Shown here: positions 11,216 through 23,454 of the stretch, piece by piece
How positions within the stretch are numbered: position 1 is the stretch's first letter
Layout of the letters: each line of letters begins with the position of its first letter
Origin: Gossypium raimondii
Taxonomy: Eukaryota > Streptophyta > Magnoliopsida > Malvales > Malvaceae
Direction of reading: 5' to 3'
DNA length: 64,000 nucleotides
Assembly: GCF_025698545.1 (NCBI RefSeq)
Contig: NC_068566.1
Location: 29,676,444 to 29,740,443, forward strand
Translations under genes and position numbers: made by a program
The notes under the pieces: generated by a model
The model's database searches: none
What the model was told of the DNA's origin: nothing
Seen by the model: only the letters and a program-made list of their open reading frames with translations

Positions 11216-14022
11216 CTAAGAAGGCAGGAATTTCATGCAAATGGGAGGATTAATTTTGGCCAAGGCAAGAATTGAAGCTGGGAGAATCCATAGCCCTTCC
11301 CCACATATTAGCCCGGAAGCAACGGCTGGAACCATCAACTCAGCCTTCTTTGCATTTAGCTTCTGCCAAGCAAACATGACCAAAGTTCCCAAGCACATAT
11401 CGATCGCAAAATATCCCCCAACTAAAAATGGCACTGCCATCGCCATTGGAAGCGGCATCCATTTCCCTATTTTATGCGGTGAGACATCTCTCACAAAATT
11501 CACCAACACTGCAAAAGCAAAGAAGCCATAACAGAGTTGCAAGCAATGCCGAGGCAAAGCCGAAAATCCTTGCACACCTAGAATAGCCATGTTTCTATAT
11601 ATCAAAGCATATGGTGCTTTGAATTCTCCATATGGGTTTCCAACATCGAATGATTTGTAGAAAAGGAAGAAGCTGAGAGGCGTTACAACGCAGCCAATAG
11701 CCGTCCCAATTGCTTGGCTCAAGAACATCGCTCTTGGTGATGCGAGCGTATAATGCGCTGTCTTGAAATCTTGCATTAAAATGCAAGCAACAGAAACAAC
11801 AGACTTGATGAGTCCACATCCGGCAAGCCCTGCTACAACACCGTTTTCCTTGCCTGTCAATGCTGCCAACACGAAAAGGGCTACTTTCCCATAGTTATAG
11901 GCCATATTCATGTCGGTAAGACCCGCCCCATAAGCATTGCAGAAAGCCAGAGATGGGGCAAGAATGTAAGCTACAATCACATAGTACCATTTGAGCTGAG
12001 GGAACATGATGGGGATCACAACAACAGTCACGATAGACAATACCACATATCCAACGACCCCAATCGACATGGGGATGGTTTCTCTGATGAAAAGTTCGTT
12101 TTGTTTTCGATCCTCAGCTGTCTTCTTCCGATCATCCTCCTCATCTACAAGGACAGCATAGGCTGGTTAGTCATTGCCAAAAATTTCATTACATTTCGGC
12201 CCTGAAAACTGAATATGAGAATGCTGCTCTGTTACCTCTATTTCGGGCCTTGTCCTTCAATCTACCACGGATGTTAATAAGCGTGAAAGACAGTATCTTG
12301 AGGAAATTGTAAAGGCCATCACCAAGAATGAGAGCAACAGATACAAAAACCTAACAACCATGATATTTTAGATTATAAACATTTCCGAAGAAGATTGGAA
12401 CCATAAGGGAGTGGACGAATAGACAAAATAAGAGACCTTGTATCCATATAGACTTCTCATGCTGCTTTCTTGTAAATCCTCAGAAAACCATTGTCCTTTA
12501 AGGCGATTAATAAGTGGCCACATTATTCCATATGAAATCACAGCTCCAAATAGCAGAGACAAATTAACCAGGTGAGAACAGATCATTCCTGCCCCGACAT
12601 AGGTCAGGCTAAAATCAAAGAAGAATCTGCAATATATATATATATATATATATTCAACAACAGCCCAAGAAATGATTAGGATTATTATCTTGTTCACTAA
12701 TGGATGATGGCATGTATCTCTATGATGCAGTAAAATAATAATAAAAAAAGGACACTTGATAACATGTTGGACCCGCGGACGTACGTTTGCTTCCAGGCTT
12801 TAAGTCCGAAAGTAGGGAACTGCTTGAAACCACATTCTTCTTTCCCAGAGAAAAACCATTGAAAAAATCCCCATAGGAAACTAACTGAGAAGTACCTCAG
12901 GAACCCACGCACCTGTTTTCTGCAATTATGTTTTAATCATATCATTATTATCTCATAACTTTTTCTTCTTCTGGTTTGATCCTTATAATATATTTTGCTT
13001 ACTTGGCTGACTTATTGCCTTGGCTATGGAAGCCATTGATGAGAACTGCAGTCGCCAAGCCACTTGGATAAGTCAACTTGAGGTCCACTATCATGACCTG
13101 TAAAGAAGAAGCACTTTTTTTTTAATTTTATCTTCTTTTTTATTATTTATTTCTAAAAAGAAATCAGAAAGCCTCAAAAAGGATGTCCTTAACTTTCCTG
13201 CTCTGATTCTTTGATTAGAGAAAGCATGTTTTGTTATTTTTCTTTGGAGTACATACATCAAAATTTCAAACAATAATTTTGTGGAATATATAAATTTTAT
13301 TAAATTAGATATTCTTTAAATGATGGACCTTTTATGTAGGTAATAATACCTTAAAATTGTAATATAACATAATATTTTAAGTGGATTATTTTAGTAAGCA
13401 AGCGAAGGTTACCTTTCTTAAAGGAATTAATACGAAAAGACCAACAAAGCAAACTACAAAAAGGAAGCCGGTCATCCACCCAAGTCCTGGTTCTTTTATA
13501 GCCTTTGCAGAGTTCCCTTCAGTGTCTACTCCGGACAATTCATATGTCTTCCTGTTTAATCCCAACAGATAAGATGCAAACCCACCTGCACTCCACATCA
13601 TCATTCATCAATATATGTTATGTTATGTTAAGGGGAGAATTGAAATGAGCCTGAAAAATAAACCTCTAACCTCCAATAGCTATGCTGTAACATGCAACCG
13701 CACATGTCTGAATCATGGTGTTCTCTTGTCTTGTAAAAGGTTTGGCCGTATATCCTGCCTTCTCAACAACTTTTGTCCATGTCCGGATAAAAAGGAAGGC
13801 AATAAGAGCAGCTGAGACATTCAGGTTAGGGACCCAACCTGTTGTGAGGTTCAGTTTCATGGCTATCACACTGTAAACCGTCCCAATCAAGATGCTTACA
13901 ATCACTCCCCTCACAGTTATTTGCTGAGTCCATGGTTGTATTGTCCTTGAACCCTCGGTTTCTTCATGCACCTCTTCCATGTCTTCCCTCTCTTTCTCTT
14001 TCGTATCCGTCACCTCTTCCAT
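11216..14022 (-). CDS. YSL: Yellow Stripe-Like metal-nicotianamine transporter (OPT family)
   Basis: Seven coding exons on the minus strand join in frame to 662 residues: 14022-13671, 13585-13413, 13097-13003, 12919-12785, 12626-12437, 12350-12236, 12144-11216 (TAG). All introns are GT..AG. The length fits the YSL family (~660-680). Family hallmarks include [20 protein letters not shown] and the block [13 protein letters not shown] across exons 1/2. Others are [52 protein letters not shown], a [16 protein letters not shown] segment and a C-terminal [17 protein letters not shown]. Many hydrophobic segments fit a polytopic membrane protein. The family moves Fe(II) or other metals bound to nicotianamine across the plasma membrane. 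Sequence wording places it nearest the YSL1/2/3 clade (from memory). Oddities are GFSALP where relatives I recall have GPSALP, and CILMQDFK where they have SADLM. The start is the first ATG of the exon. Confidence 0.95.
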
Positions 14023-14968
14023 GCTCTTTGTTACTGAAAAGGGTATATTCTGAAATCATTAAACAAGAAAAATAGCTTATATCTATATCCACACACACAC
14101 ACATATATATATAACTCACCTTGACTTGGTTGGTCTTCCGTGTAGGTCTAATTTCTTCAAGCTTTTTGGTAGAAAGAATAGATCAGGGATTGAAACAAGT
14201 TGTCAAGTGGTTCTTTGTCTGGTTCTTTTAAAACATACATAAAATCATTCTCAATGAACCAGACACCAGTATATATAATAGCTAGAAGTTAATTTAATAC
14301 GCAAAGATCCTCAATTTAAGGGGATAAGAAAAGGCACTCAGTCTCTTCCCTAGCATTCATAAAATAAATGATTGCAGCCAAGCCAACAGCGAAAAACATG
14401 TATAATATTTGTTTCAGAATCTACTTGGTTACATTCAGTGGTCAAAGTGACAAAGCAGAAATGATTTCTCACGCAATAGGAGGAAAGAGAACATGGAATA
14501 AAAAATGGTTGATATGAAGGGAGGGTAGCATTAGTAGCATTATAATATATATATATATATATATATTTAAAAAAGCTGAAAAACTTTTAACAGCTTGTTA
14601 ACGAGCATTGGCTTGATTCGATGACCTCATAATTGACCTCTCCTCTTTATTTCTATACCATTGAGTTGGTTGCGATAGTGTTTGTCGATAGAAGAGATTC
14701 TTTTCCTCTTTTTTCTTCACAAGTGTTTAAACGTGATTCTGGAAGATTGTTGACTTGTTTTGTTGTGTGGGTCACTCACTTATTGGAGCAGTGAAATTGA
14801 TAGATAATATGGTCAATGTTAGAGGTTATAAAAGTTAGTGAACTCACTCATTTGAAAAATATGGATGAATTCAGTTCGAGGAGCAAGCATCAAGCTTTGA
14901 ATTTCATTAATGGTCTTAAATTTAATTAATCTCGACGACACTGATGATATACCCTAACTTTGAACTAG
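14023..14968 (-). promoter_or_regulatory. YSL upstream region with a likely 5' UTR intron
   Basis: On the minus strand a donor-like CAAG|GTGAGT ends at 14120. Acceptor-like TTTCAG lies at 14050 and TTTTCAG at 14034, close to the ATG at 14022. This suggests a short leader intron of about 70-86 nt holding the CA/TA microsatellite at 14090-14113. Further upstream, a (TA)n run lies at 14544-14567. No iron-response element could be identified by eye. The region ends at the gag-only retrotransposon. Confidence 0.45.
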
Positions 14969-17908
14969 TGTCACGGGGCTAGAGTTTTCTCTTGCGATCC
15001 GTGCGGCCTTAAGCGATCCGTTCGTCCAAGCTCGCCTAAGTCAGCCTTAACTCAAGTGAAGATTCCTTAAGAACTCCTCCAAGGCACCAGTTGAAGAGCG
15101 GAAGCGATTTATGCCAAAAGAAGCTAAACAAAAGAACAACAAAAAGAGTGCTCGCAAAATGTTTGAGTAAATGCTCTCAATTCTCTTTTTCACAAAGAAT
15201 AATGAAACAATGAATGGAGTAAGTACAATTGAGGGGGAGGCTCTTTATTTATAGTTGAGCTCCCCCAAAACCGACGGTCAAGATACCTTTACATCGACGG
15301 ACGAGATTAACCATATCCCTTTATTTTAGGGATTTACAAGATATGCCATATCAAATCTAATCTAATCTTTTACAAGATATGATTCCCTCTATCTTCTAAG
15401 ATTAGTTACCATATTAGCCTAAGTTGCCATCTCTTCATTATCGGGCCAACCAGGCTTCAATCTGACAGGCTTCTCCAATAGCTCTTTCAATCGGGCCAGT
15501 TCTCGTGGGCCAAATGATCCCCATCTGAGCAATAGACCTCCATTGGATGCATTTGGTGTGATGGTCCCGGGCTTTGAACTGCGGCCCGTGACATTCTCCT
15601 CCACCCATTCTCGCAACGTCCTCGTTGCGACTTCCGAATGGCACTAACTTGATTCGCCTCGGTCTCGTCTCGACGCCTTAGCTTTTCCCTTCCTTCGGGA
15701 CTTTTGCTTCGGCTTACGTCGCTTCTTCACTCGAACCGTCCTACTCGTTTGTACATCTCGATGACAAGAAGTTATGTCACTCTTTTGTCCACATTCTAAC
15801 TTGACTCGAACAGAATCCTCTTGATTCACTACACTTGGCTTCGCTTTGCCCACAGTCTCTCAACCTCTTTGCTCAAGAACTTCGAAAGGGCCCCTACGTT
15901 CTCGCCAAGTTAACAAGTTAGAATGCAACACACTATCAAAGTGTTCGGAATGTACCTTTGCATTTACTCTGGTCAACTGTCCCTCATGCATCACTTCTTT
16001 TTCCTTGAAGTCCGATGCACCATCCACCTCTCCCATAGGTGGAAGCCTTGTCGATGACTCGGCCAACTCCGACGCTTCACTCAACTTGAGCCTTATTGAT
16101 CCCAGCTTCATTGTTTTCATTGCAACTTTTTCCTCTAAGTTCGATGACAAACTCATCTCTTCCTTGGGTGGAAGCCCCTCTGATGACTCACCAAGCTCAA
16201 ACGTTGTCTTTCTTTTGACTCCGGTTTACTTTGGACAGTTTCGCAACTCATGCAGACCACGGTACAAGAAGCACTTTACTCGCTTCTTTTTGCTCCTCTT
16301 TGCCCTCTTGGCTTCGGCTTTTCCCTTGTTCGAACCAAGCATCTTGGGCTTCTTGTCTGCTCCATCGTTCCCCTCGATGACAGACTTTCTCGGACACTTC
16401 CGCAACCTATGCTGACCATGACACAAGAAGCACTCCACTGGCTTCTTCTCGGTTTCAGCCTCCTTGGCTTTGACACCCCTTGCGCTTGAACCAAGTACCA
16501 AGGCCTTACCCATCGGCTTCTCTTTAAGCGCGAATTTCTTCGAACATTTCTTCAATATGTGTGGACCGTCGCAGAGAAAGCATTTTAGCTTGTCCCTTTT
16601 TCTCTTGGGTTTCTTCTTCCCAACTCGTGGTTTCCCATTACCACCATTGTCGCCATTGCCATTGCCATCAACAATATCTTCCTTGTGATCCATTTTACAT
16701 ACGCCCCTTTCTTCGGACTTGGAAGACCCAAGCTTGTCTTTTCCTAGACCAAGCTTGACCATGGACTCAACTGCCGTCATGGCTTCCGACAACTTTTGGA
16801 CAGCTCTTTGTTCCACCTCCTGTCTGACCCACGGCTTCAAACCATTCTAAAAAGCAAGCAATGCTTCTTCCTTGATCACATCTGTAACTTGGAGAACTCT
16901 CGAACATACTCCCCCACTGTGCCCCGTTGCATTATCCTTTGCAACTTTGCCCGAGCTTCTTCCTCGACAAACTCTGGGTAAAACTGTCCCTTTAACTCGC
17001 ATTGGAACTCTTGCCATGTCCCAATCTCATTTTGCCTTTTATCTGTGGTCCTGCCTCGCCACCATAAAAGCGCAATGTCAGTAAGAAACATTGAAGCAAC
17101 GTTTACCTTAACCGCATCGTCCACGATGCCTTTGGCACAGAAGTAGTTTTCCATCCTCCACAAGAAATTGTCCACATCGCATGCAGACCTTATCCCCACA
17201 AAATTTTTCAGCTTCGGGACATCCTCATTACTGAGTGCTGCATTTGCCACTCCTTTCCCCACGGCTGCTCGACACAAGGCTAACTCTCCCTCGAGCTCCT
17301 CTATCCTTGTGCCCAAAGTCCTTGTCGTGACCATTGTTTCCTCCTTCAAGGCCATCATCATGGCCTCGAGAGCATCGTTCCTCTCCGTCAGCTTCTTCCT
17401 TTGGGAATCTAGCAACTCTTGCACGCTATCCCTTTGGGAAGTGAGACACATGGTCAGAAAGAGCGCACGCAAAGTGTTTGAGTAAATGCTCTCAATTCTC
17501 TTTTTCACAAAGAATAATGAAACAATGAATGGAGTGAGTACAACTGAGGGGGAGGCGCTCTATTTATAGTTGAGCTCCCCCAAAACCGACAGTCAAGATA
17601 CCTTTACATTGACGGACGAGATTAACCATATCCCTTTATTTTAGGGATTTACAAGATATGCCATATCAAATCTAATCTAATATTTTACAAGATATGATTC
17701 CCTCTATCTTCTAAGATTAGTTACCATATTAGCCTAAGTTGCCATCTCTTCATTATCGGGCCAACCAGGCTTCAATCTGACAGGCTTCTCCAATAGCTCT
17801 TTCAATCGGGCCAGTTCTCGTGGGCCAAATGATCCCCATCTGAGTAATAGACCTCCATTGGATGCATTTGGTGCGATGGTCCCGGGCTTTGAACTGCGGC
17901 CCGTGACA
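14969..17908 (-). mobile_element. Gag-only Ty3/gypsy element (non-autonomous), minus strand
   Basis: Two LTR copies in direct orientation bracket a gag-only interior. The left copy, which is the 3' LTR of this minus-strand element, is complete at 14969-15593 (plus strand TGTCACGGGG..GCCCGTGACA). The right copy, its 5' LTR, covers only about 17461-17908. Its inner ~175 bp, the primer site and probably the first gag codons are missing. CTAG occurs on both sides (14965-14968 and 17909-17912) as a 4-bp target duplication; ACTAG is an alternative reading. Minus-strand purine tract GGGTGGAGGAGAA sits directly before the 3' LTR at 15594-15606. No protease, RT or integrase is present. The two LTRs look very similar over the shared part, suggesting a fairly recent insertion. 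Confidence 0.85.
15644..17508 (-). pseudogene. Retrotransposon gag with repeated zinc knuckles
   Basis: Minus-strand open segments 17508-16876, 16840-16226, 16156-15860 and 15853-15644 follow one another and probably formed one gag reading frame, now cut by stops. The first has a coiled-coil-like start and the retrotransposon gag core (WWRGR, WQEFQCELKGQFYPE, VGEYVREFSKLQ). The second has CCHC knuckles CFLCDGPHILKKC and CFLCHGQHRLRKC. A third, CFLYRGLHELRNC, has lost its second Cys. The rest is Lys/Arg-rich. The first ATG of the longest segment lies inside the truncated LTR, so the true gag start has been deleted. Gag packages the element RNA in cytoplasmic particles; pol functions would have to come from another element. 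Confidence 0.8.
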
Positions 17909-18316
17909 CTAGAGTAGTTTCCCTTTACCTAAATTTTAGTCTGGCATAAAAAAAATAAAAAAGTAAAAATCAAGTACTCACATTTCATGTGCTGCACCTC
18001 ATCTTATTGTTGTTGACTACTTTGTGCCTTTGCTTCACTATTAAATTCATCCTACTTCAACACCCTACCATTACCTTTTATTTGTAGTTATGCTGTTATG
18101 TTAAAACCTATTTTTACCCGCAATTTTTTTAAATTTTTAAATTGAAAAAATATATATATACTTAAAAGCACGTTCGAGTTAACTTCATCCTAGTGGTTAC
18201 AATAACAACAATGCATTTTAAATCAGCTTGATTTTGTTAATTATTGCTGAGAGGTTAATTTTTCTGAAAGAAGTCTTTGAAGTATTGTTTATTGGATAGT
18301 TAACTGGTCCTCCAAC

Positions 18317-18546
18317 CAGTGGCGAATCTAGAGGGATCTGGCATGGTCCCGGCCCCCCTAAAATGTAAAATTACTATTTAAGCCATTAAAATTTTTAAAA
18401 ATTTTAAATTAGTAAAGGTAAAATTATACTTCCCTCCCTAAAATTATAAAAATTTGATTTAATCCTTTAAAAATTATAAAGATATAGACTATAAAAAATT
18501 AAAATTTCATTCGCCCCCCTAAAAGATTATTCTGGCTTCACCCCTG
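18317..18546 (+). mobile_element. hAT-like MITE
   Basis: A 230-bp AT-rich element with imperfect terminal inverted repeats: left CAGTGGCGAATCTAGA, right end reading CAGGGGTGAAGCCAGAA on the other strand. It is flanked by 8-bp near-identical duplications, CCTCCAAC (18309-18316) and CCTCAAAC (18547-18554). It has no coding capacity. 8-bp duplications and CAGTGG.. ends are typical of hAT derivatives. Homologous copies are at 59969-60204, 53083-53331 (reversed) and 3583-3728 (truncated). Confidence 0.82.
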
Positions 18547-18589
18547 CCTCAAACAACGAAAGGTATCATCCCCTAGTGGAGGTTTTGTC

Positions 18590-18813
18590 TCTCATATTGT
18601 GCCAAGAGCTAACGTGTTGAGAGCACGTACTTGGTGGGCCTAGTTCACAAAGTTAGGAGTGCCTCGATTGGTGGACCTATAAAGCTTAAGAAAGAGGAGT
18701 TAATATAGGGCATGAGAATAATTATTAGGTAACTTGAGCGCGAGTCGACTCGAACCACTAACCTGAAGCTTATAATCCACTTACCTACAACTATAGCACT
18801 GCGCTACGTAGCC
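18590..18813 (-). mobile_element. SINE-like tRNA-derived repeat
   Basis: Minus strand from 18813 begins GGGCTACGTAGCGCAGTGC. It carries a good pol III A box (TAGCGCAGTG, near 18807-18798) and, ~50 nt later, a B box GGTTCGAGTCG at 18756-18746. It does not fold as an ordinary tRNA by eye and continues into ~150 bp of unrelated body, as SINEs do. No target duplication was confirmed; a decayed tRNA gene is the alternative. Confidence 0.5.
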
Positions 18814-19842
18814 CAAATAGTACTTTCAATTGTTGAGGGATTGATCAATTATATGATGAATGACACTTTAAAACATCTCTCAAAAATAATTGACCCCAAG
18901 AAAGAAAAAAGAAAAATATTATTTCCCTGTTAAGTAGTTCCTTTTGTTGTTACTTGTTATGCAAATCATCCGTGATAATTGCATATAGATGGGTAGAACT
19001 CTCAACAAATAATCACATTCAACCATCTATCATCTATGTATTGACAAGATATATTTTGGGTGCATGAGTTTATAGTAAGTTAGTAACCTTAAATTATATA
19101 AAAGGTTTTTTACCAATGAGGTATTCAATCAAAATCAAATGAAAGTGAAATTCTAATGACTATACTTCTAAAAGAAACCCTTAAACTAGTTAACTTTTGT
19201 TAAATAAACCCTATTGTACCCAAATATGCCCTTATCCTTTGATTTTTTTACTTAATTTAGTTTATTCAAATAAAATTTTGATTTATGTTAAGACTTTATT
19301 GAGGTATAAATTAAAATTTTGATTAAAAATGTATTAAATCAATTTAGAGCTTATTTGGATACAAGTTAAAGTTTTGGAGTTTATTCAGGTTGTAATAAAA
19401 GCGTATGGACTTACCTAAATAAAATAATAAAAATTTAAGGGCCTATTTAGCATTTTAACCAATTATAATTGATAAAATCCATTTTTTAAGCTAAAAATTT
19501 CCACTTCCACATTATTATCCCGCTTCACATTGACCAACTAAAGAGAAGACTTTGATTTGTAGAAAGGATTCATTTCACACTTAAACTTTACTCGCTTAGT
19601 TCAATTTTCTTAAAAAATTGAAAAAATATTAAAACTTACAAAATCAAGAAGAAATATATTTACAAAAATAACCAAATCACAATGAAAAAAGAATCTAAAA
19701 TATTGTGTTATAAAAATCCAATTTTCTGGTTCTTAACTGATTTTTTTAATTCTCAATTTTTTTAAAGCATTTTTTTTCCAAATATTTATTCTAAACTAAT
19801 CAATTTGAAACAATCTTTTTTTCTTAAAGAAAACTAAAATTT
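18814..19842. other. AT-rich intergenic DNA, nothing recognised
   Basis: No open reading frame, RNA gene or repeat border could be supported. It is the left flank of the 31-kb nested retrotransposon. Confidence 0.6.
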
Positions 19843-19847
19843 AAAAT

Positions 19848-20363
19848 TAGTATACGTCAATAATCTGAGACCCGAGTCCTAGAAAGATCCGAGCCTCCAA
19901 CCCATGACTCAACTACGAGAAGCCAACAAGGCGAACTAGCTCGCAAGGCAAGGCTATAGATCCAGCTCGTGGGAACCTTGCACGAGCTCATAGGGCAAGG
20001 TCGTAGGACCAGCCTGCGGGTCCAGCTCGCAAGGCAAAGTTACAAATCCAGCTTGCAGGAACCTAGGGAAGATTGCAGTCTCACTTCGCATACACCCAAG
20101 GAACTCACTAAAAGGGCCATGTACTCCTTAGGCAATCCAGACACGTGTCTAATAAGTACGAAGCCCGTCCAGAGTGCCAGTCCTAGGAGCGGAAATGACC
20201 GCGTGCTTCGTAGACACGTGCCTAGAAGACTTGGAGTTCGTAGAGAATGCTAGTATTAAGGGTGAAGTGGGGCCCTATCATGGGCTATAATAGTACCTAT
20301 AACAACATGTATAAATACCTGAATATTCATATCAATAAGACACAAGAGAAATATTACTCAAAA
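19848..20363 (+). repeat. 5' LTR of the Tat-type element
   Basis: It matches 50676-51209 along its whole length (CAATAATCTGAGACCCGAGTCC.. against CAATAACTTGAGACCCGAGTCC..). A TATA-like TATAAATACC lies at about 20310. It ends CTCAAAA, where the 3' copy has CTCAACA. Primer-site-like TTGGTGCGGTGAG follows at 20365-20377. Confidence 0.88.
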
Positions 20364-20440
20364 ATTGGTGCGGTGAGTGTGAAAGTATTTCCAATCATCA
20401 AATTTTTTCGAGTTTGATTAAGTTTTCTTTTCAAAGCAAA

Positions 20441-23394
20441 TGGCTCACCCAAGTGACAATTCCCCCTTTAACTCACCATTAGGACATGCTAGAGTATTAG
20501 GCTCTGGTGCCAAAATGACAGACTAGACTTGTTCGCTGGATGGTTTGCCAACAAACCAGAAAATTTCTTCATTACGATTTGTTAGGGAGCCTCCATCCTT
20601 TGGACCTGAACCTTTCCACCAACCAAGGGTTGTCACTTCCTTTCAACCAAGAGGCTTCCCCACAATAGTTCCTAGTCCTCTAGGAGCAAATGAAATTCAT
20701 GAGAGACCAAATGGTTGCCTAGGAAGCACGGTTCGCGAAACAACAGGCTTTCTGGCAAGAGTTGTTAAAGAAGAACGATGAGTTACGAATGAAGGTTCAG
20801 GTTGACAACTCTGGTTCCCAGGGCAACATGAACACACAGGACAAAGCCCCGATAAGAGAGTGGCAATGAGATGGACGAGCTATGAAGAGAAGTGCGGGCA
20901 TTGCACCTCAAATCACAATACATGAACTGGTTATTTTATTCTAATAACTCGTTGGCCCCCGAAATCGCGATAGTAAGCTTACCACGTGACTTAAGGTGTT
21001 GAAAGATATGTTTAAAGGAAGAAGAGACCCCTGAGCTTACTTGATGTAATACAAAGACTATATGAACGTGCTATGGGCATTAAACGAAGCGAAATGTAAA
21101 GCTTTTTCCACAACAATTAAAGGGAGTGCAAATGACTGGTATCTCTCCCTCCCACAAGGGTCGGTCTAAAACTTCTCACAGTTAGACAGATTTTTTTGGG
21201 TAGATTCAGGGCTCATAGGGCAATCATGAACACGCCTATGGGTCTAATTTTGGTAAAGCAAAGGGAAGGTGAGTCGCTCTAGGACTACGTAAAAAGATTC
21301 TATGCAGCTACCCTAAACAAAAAAATTTGGAGGACCAGTGGGTCATAGACAGGCCCCAGAGTCTAACTAATTTGTCTGAGCGAGCTCATAAGTTCGCTAA
21401 AGCAGAAGAAATCAAAAGGGCACCACGTGCCATATTCCAGAGAGTAGATAGATAGATCGAAATAAAGAGGGACCTCGCAGCCGATAGGATCACATTGGTC
21501 AGTCATTACGGGTAAGAAACGACAAGTTGCAAAGAAGTCAGACCTGAAGTGATACCTACAAGGCCCTCTAGATATCCCAACAAGAGAACACCAGAAGATA
21601 CGCCCCAAAGGAAGGTTGGAAGCTTACACCCCCTGAATGCTATGCGTAATTGCATCCTTAGCCAAGTGAAGAGCCTCGGCATCTTTCCCAAGCCACCCCT
21701 ATGAGGAGTATGGAGAGAAGGATGAACTCGAGAGATTGATGTGCTTTCCATAACGATATAGGGCACCAGGACTGCTTCACGTTAAAAGATGATAAAAAAG
21801 AAGCAATCCAAAAAGGCGAGCTCATAGAATATGTGAATCATAGTGGTTTGTAGCAAGGTAAGGCTTGCGCGGTGACCCTAAAAGCAAGCAAAAAGTTCAA
21901 TGTACCATCATGTGATCATAGGGATAGGCGACGAATGAGGGGTTCTAACACAAAAATAAGGGTACACATGAGAAGTGTGATGTTAGTTAATACTTCCAAG
22001 AGGCCACGTCAACATGAAAAAGTGAGTGTTGAAGTTGGTAGCGACAATGAAGAGTTGGTCCACGATGAAGAGGGAAATGACTCGATGGTAGTCTCAGTAA
22101 TAATCATTGGTTTAGAGGTCAAGAGGATCCTAGTTGACAACGAAAGTGCAATGGAGGTGTTATCTTGGGAAATGTACCAAAAGATGGGATTAAAGGAAGA
22201 AATGTTGTCTGGAGCTAGCCCATTGTATGGTTTTACGAACCATCCAATCAAGGTGAAAGGCTTAATCACCCTACCAATCACTTTAGGGATGGAGAGCACA
22301 CTACTACAGAATATGTTTAGTTTTATGTGGTAGACCACCCAATGGCATACAATGCCATATTCAGAAGATCGATAATGAGGATGGCAAGGATGGTGGTCGC
22401 GACGTTTTGCATGAAAATCAAATTTTCAACAAAGACTAGGTTGGTTTCCTATGATCTGTCAGCGCACTACAAGGTAGTGTCACATGTTATTTGTTAAGCA
22501 AGCAAGAGAACTTATAACCAAAGGGTAGAATTCGAAAAAGGCTGAGTCAGTAAATCAAACTCTGGATTTGGATAGTCTAGATGTAAAGGACAAGTACAGG
22601 AGCAAAAAACCTGAGGCCACAGAGCATACTGAGACCCGCAACTATTCCATGACAACAAAGAGAGAACTGTCAAAATCTCTTCGACATTGGCAAAGGAAGA
22701 GAAAAGCATGTTGGTCAGATGTTTGTGGAAAAATGCGGATATTTTCACCTGGTTAGCAGAGGACATGCTAGGTGTAGACCCCCAAGTGATAGTACACTAG
22801 CTGAACATGCTCCTAGAGACAAAGCCAATAAAGTAAAATAGACGAAAGTTCACACCACAGGTGGTAGAGGTAATGAGACAGGAGGTTGCTAAGTTGCTAT
22901 TAGTAGGGTTCATCAGAGAGGTGGAATATCCAGATTGCGTTTCAAATGTTGTAATTGTGAACAAGGACAATAGGAGAAACAATTTTCTCTCTGGTCTATA
23001 ATGCAGAAGTTGTAATCCTTACAAAAGTTGGTTTAAGGTTGCATAGAACATAACACTTCGATGAGGAGGCTAATTTGGAGGCTCTTAGACTCAACCTCGA
23101 TCTGATTGATGACCTTAGAGAAGCAATCGAAGTTAAAAACGTAGCGCGCTCCTAACAGGTAGCTCGCTACTATAATTCCAAGGTTAGAAACAAACAGTTC
23201 AAAGTCGACCTTGTCTTAAGAAATATTGAGGCTACTCTACCCTCTTCCCAACAAGGAAAAATGGCTCCAAATTGGGAAATGCCATATAAAGTGATAGAAA
23301 AAATAGGTTACGGAGCGTATAAGCTAGCAAGAACGGAGGGCACAGTTGTATCACGAACTTGGAACGCCCGACATCTCAAAAAATACTATGGTTA
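20441..23394 (+). pseudogene. Degraded gag-protease-RT start-integrase end of the Tat element
   Basis: An ATG at 20441 starts a gag-like frame that soon hits stops. At about 21755-21840 a gag tail reads HQDCFTLKDDKKEAIQKGEL. At 21872-22333 an open stretch carries the retroviral-type protease with VKRILVDNES; the catalytic D-x-G is changed to D-N-E. It continues with LYGFTNHPIKVKGL, a Tat/Ogre signature. Around 22850-22980 lies the beginning of RT (VGFIREVEYPDCVSNVVIV). From about 23055 the sequence jumps to the C-terminal integrase region (DEEANLEALRLNLDLIDDLR, YKVIEKIGYGAYKLARTEG). Most of RT, RNase H and integrase are therefore deleted. Multiple stops rule out function. Confidence 0.85.
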
Positions 23395-23454
23395 ACTCCT
23401 TATCCTGTAAATGAAAAATTTTCCCTAACAGCATTCGTTTATTATTAAGGTTTA

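Noticed and set aside
11235..11531. Plus-strand ORF opposite the YSL last exon
   Set aside because: Antisense shadow of the strongly conserved YSL C-terminus.
15846..16415. 189-residue plus-strand ORF
   Set aside because: Antisense of the Lys/Arg and zinc-knuckle gag frames, low complexity and no domain.
18720..18813. Functional tRNA gene on the minus strand
   Set aside because: A and B boxes are present but the arms do not pair as a standard cloverleaf by eye; a SINE head fits better.
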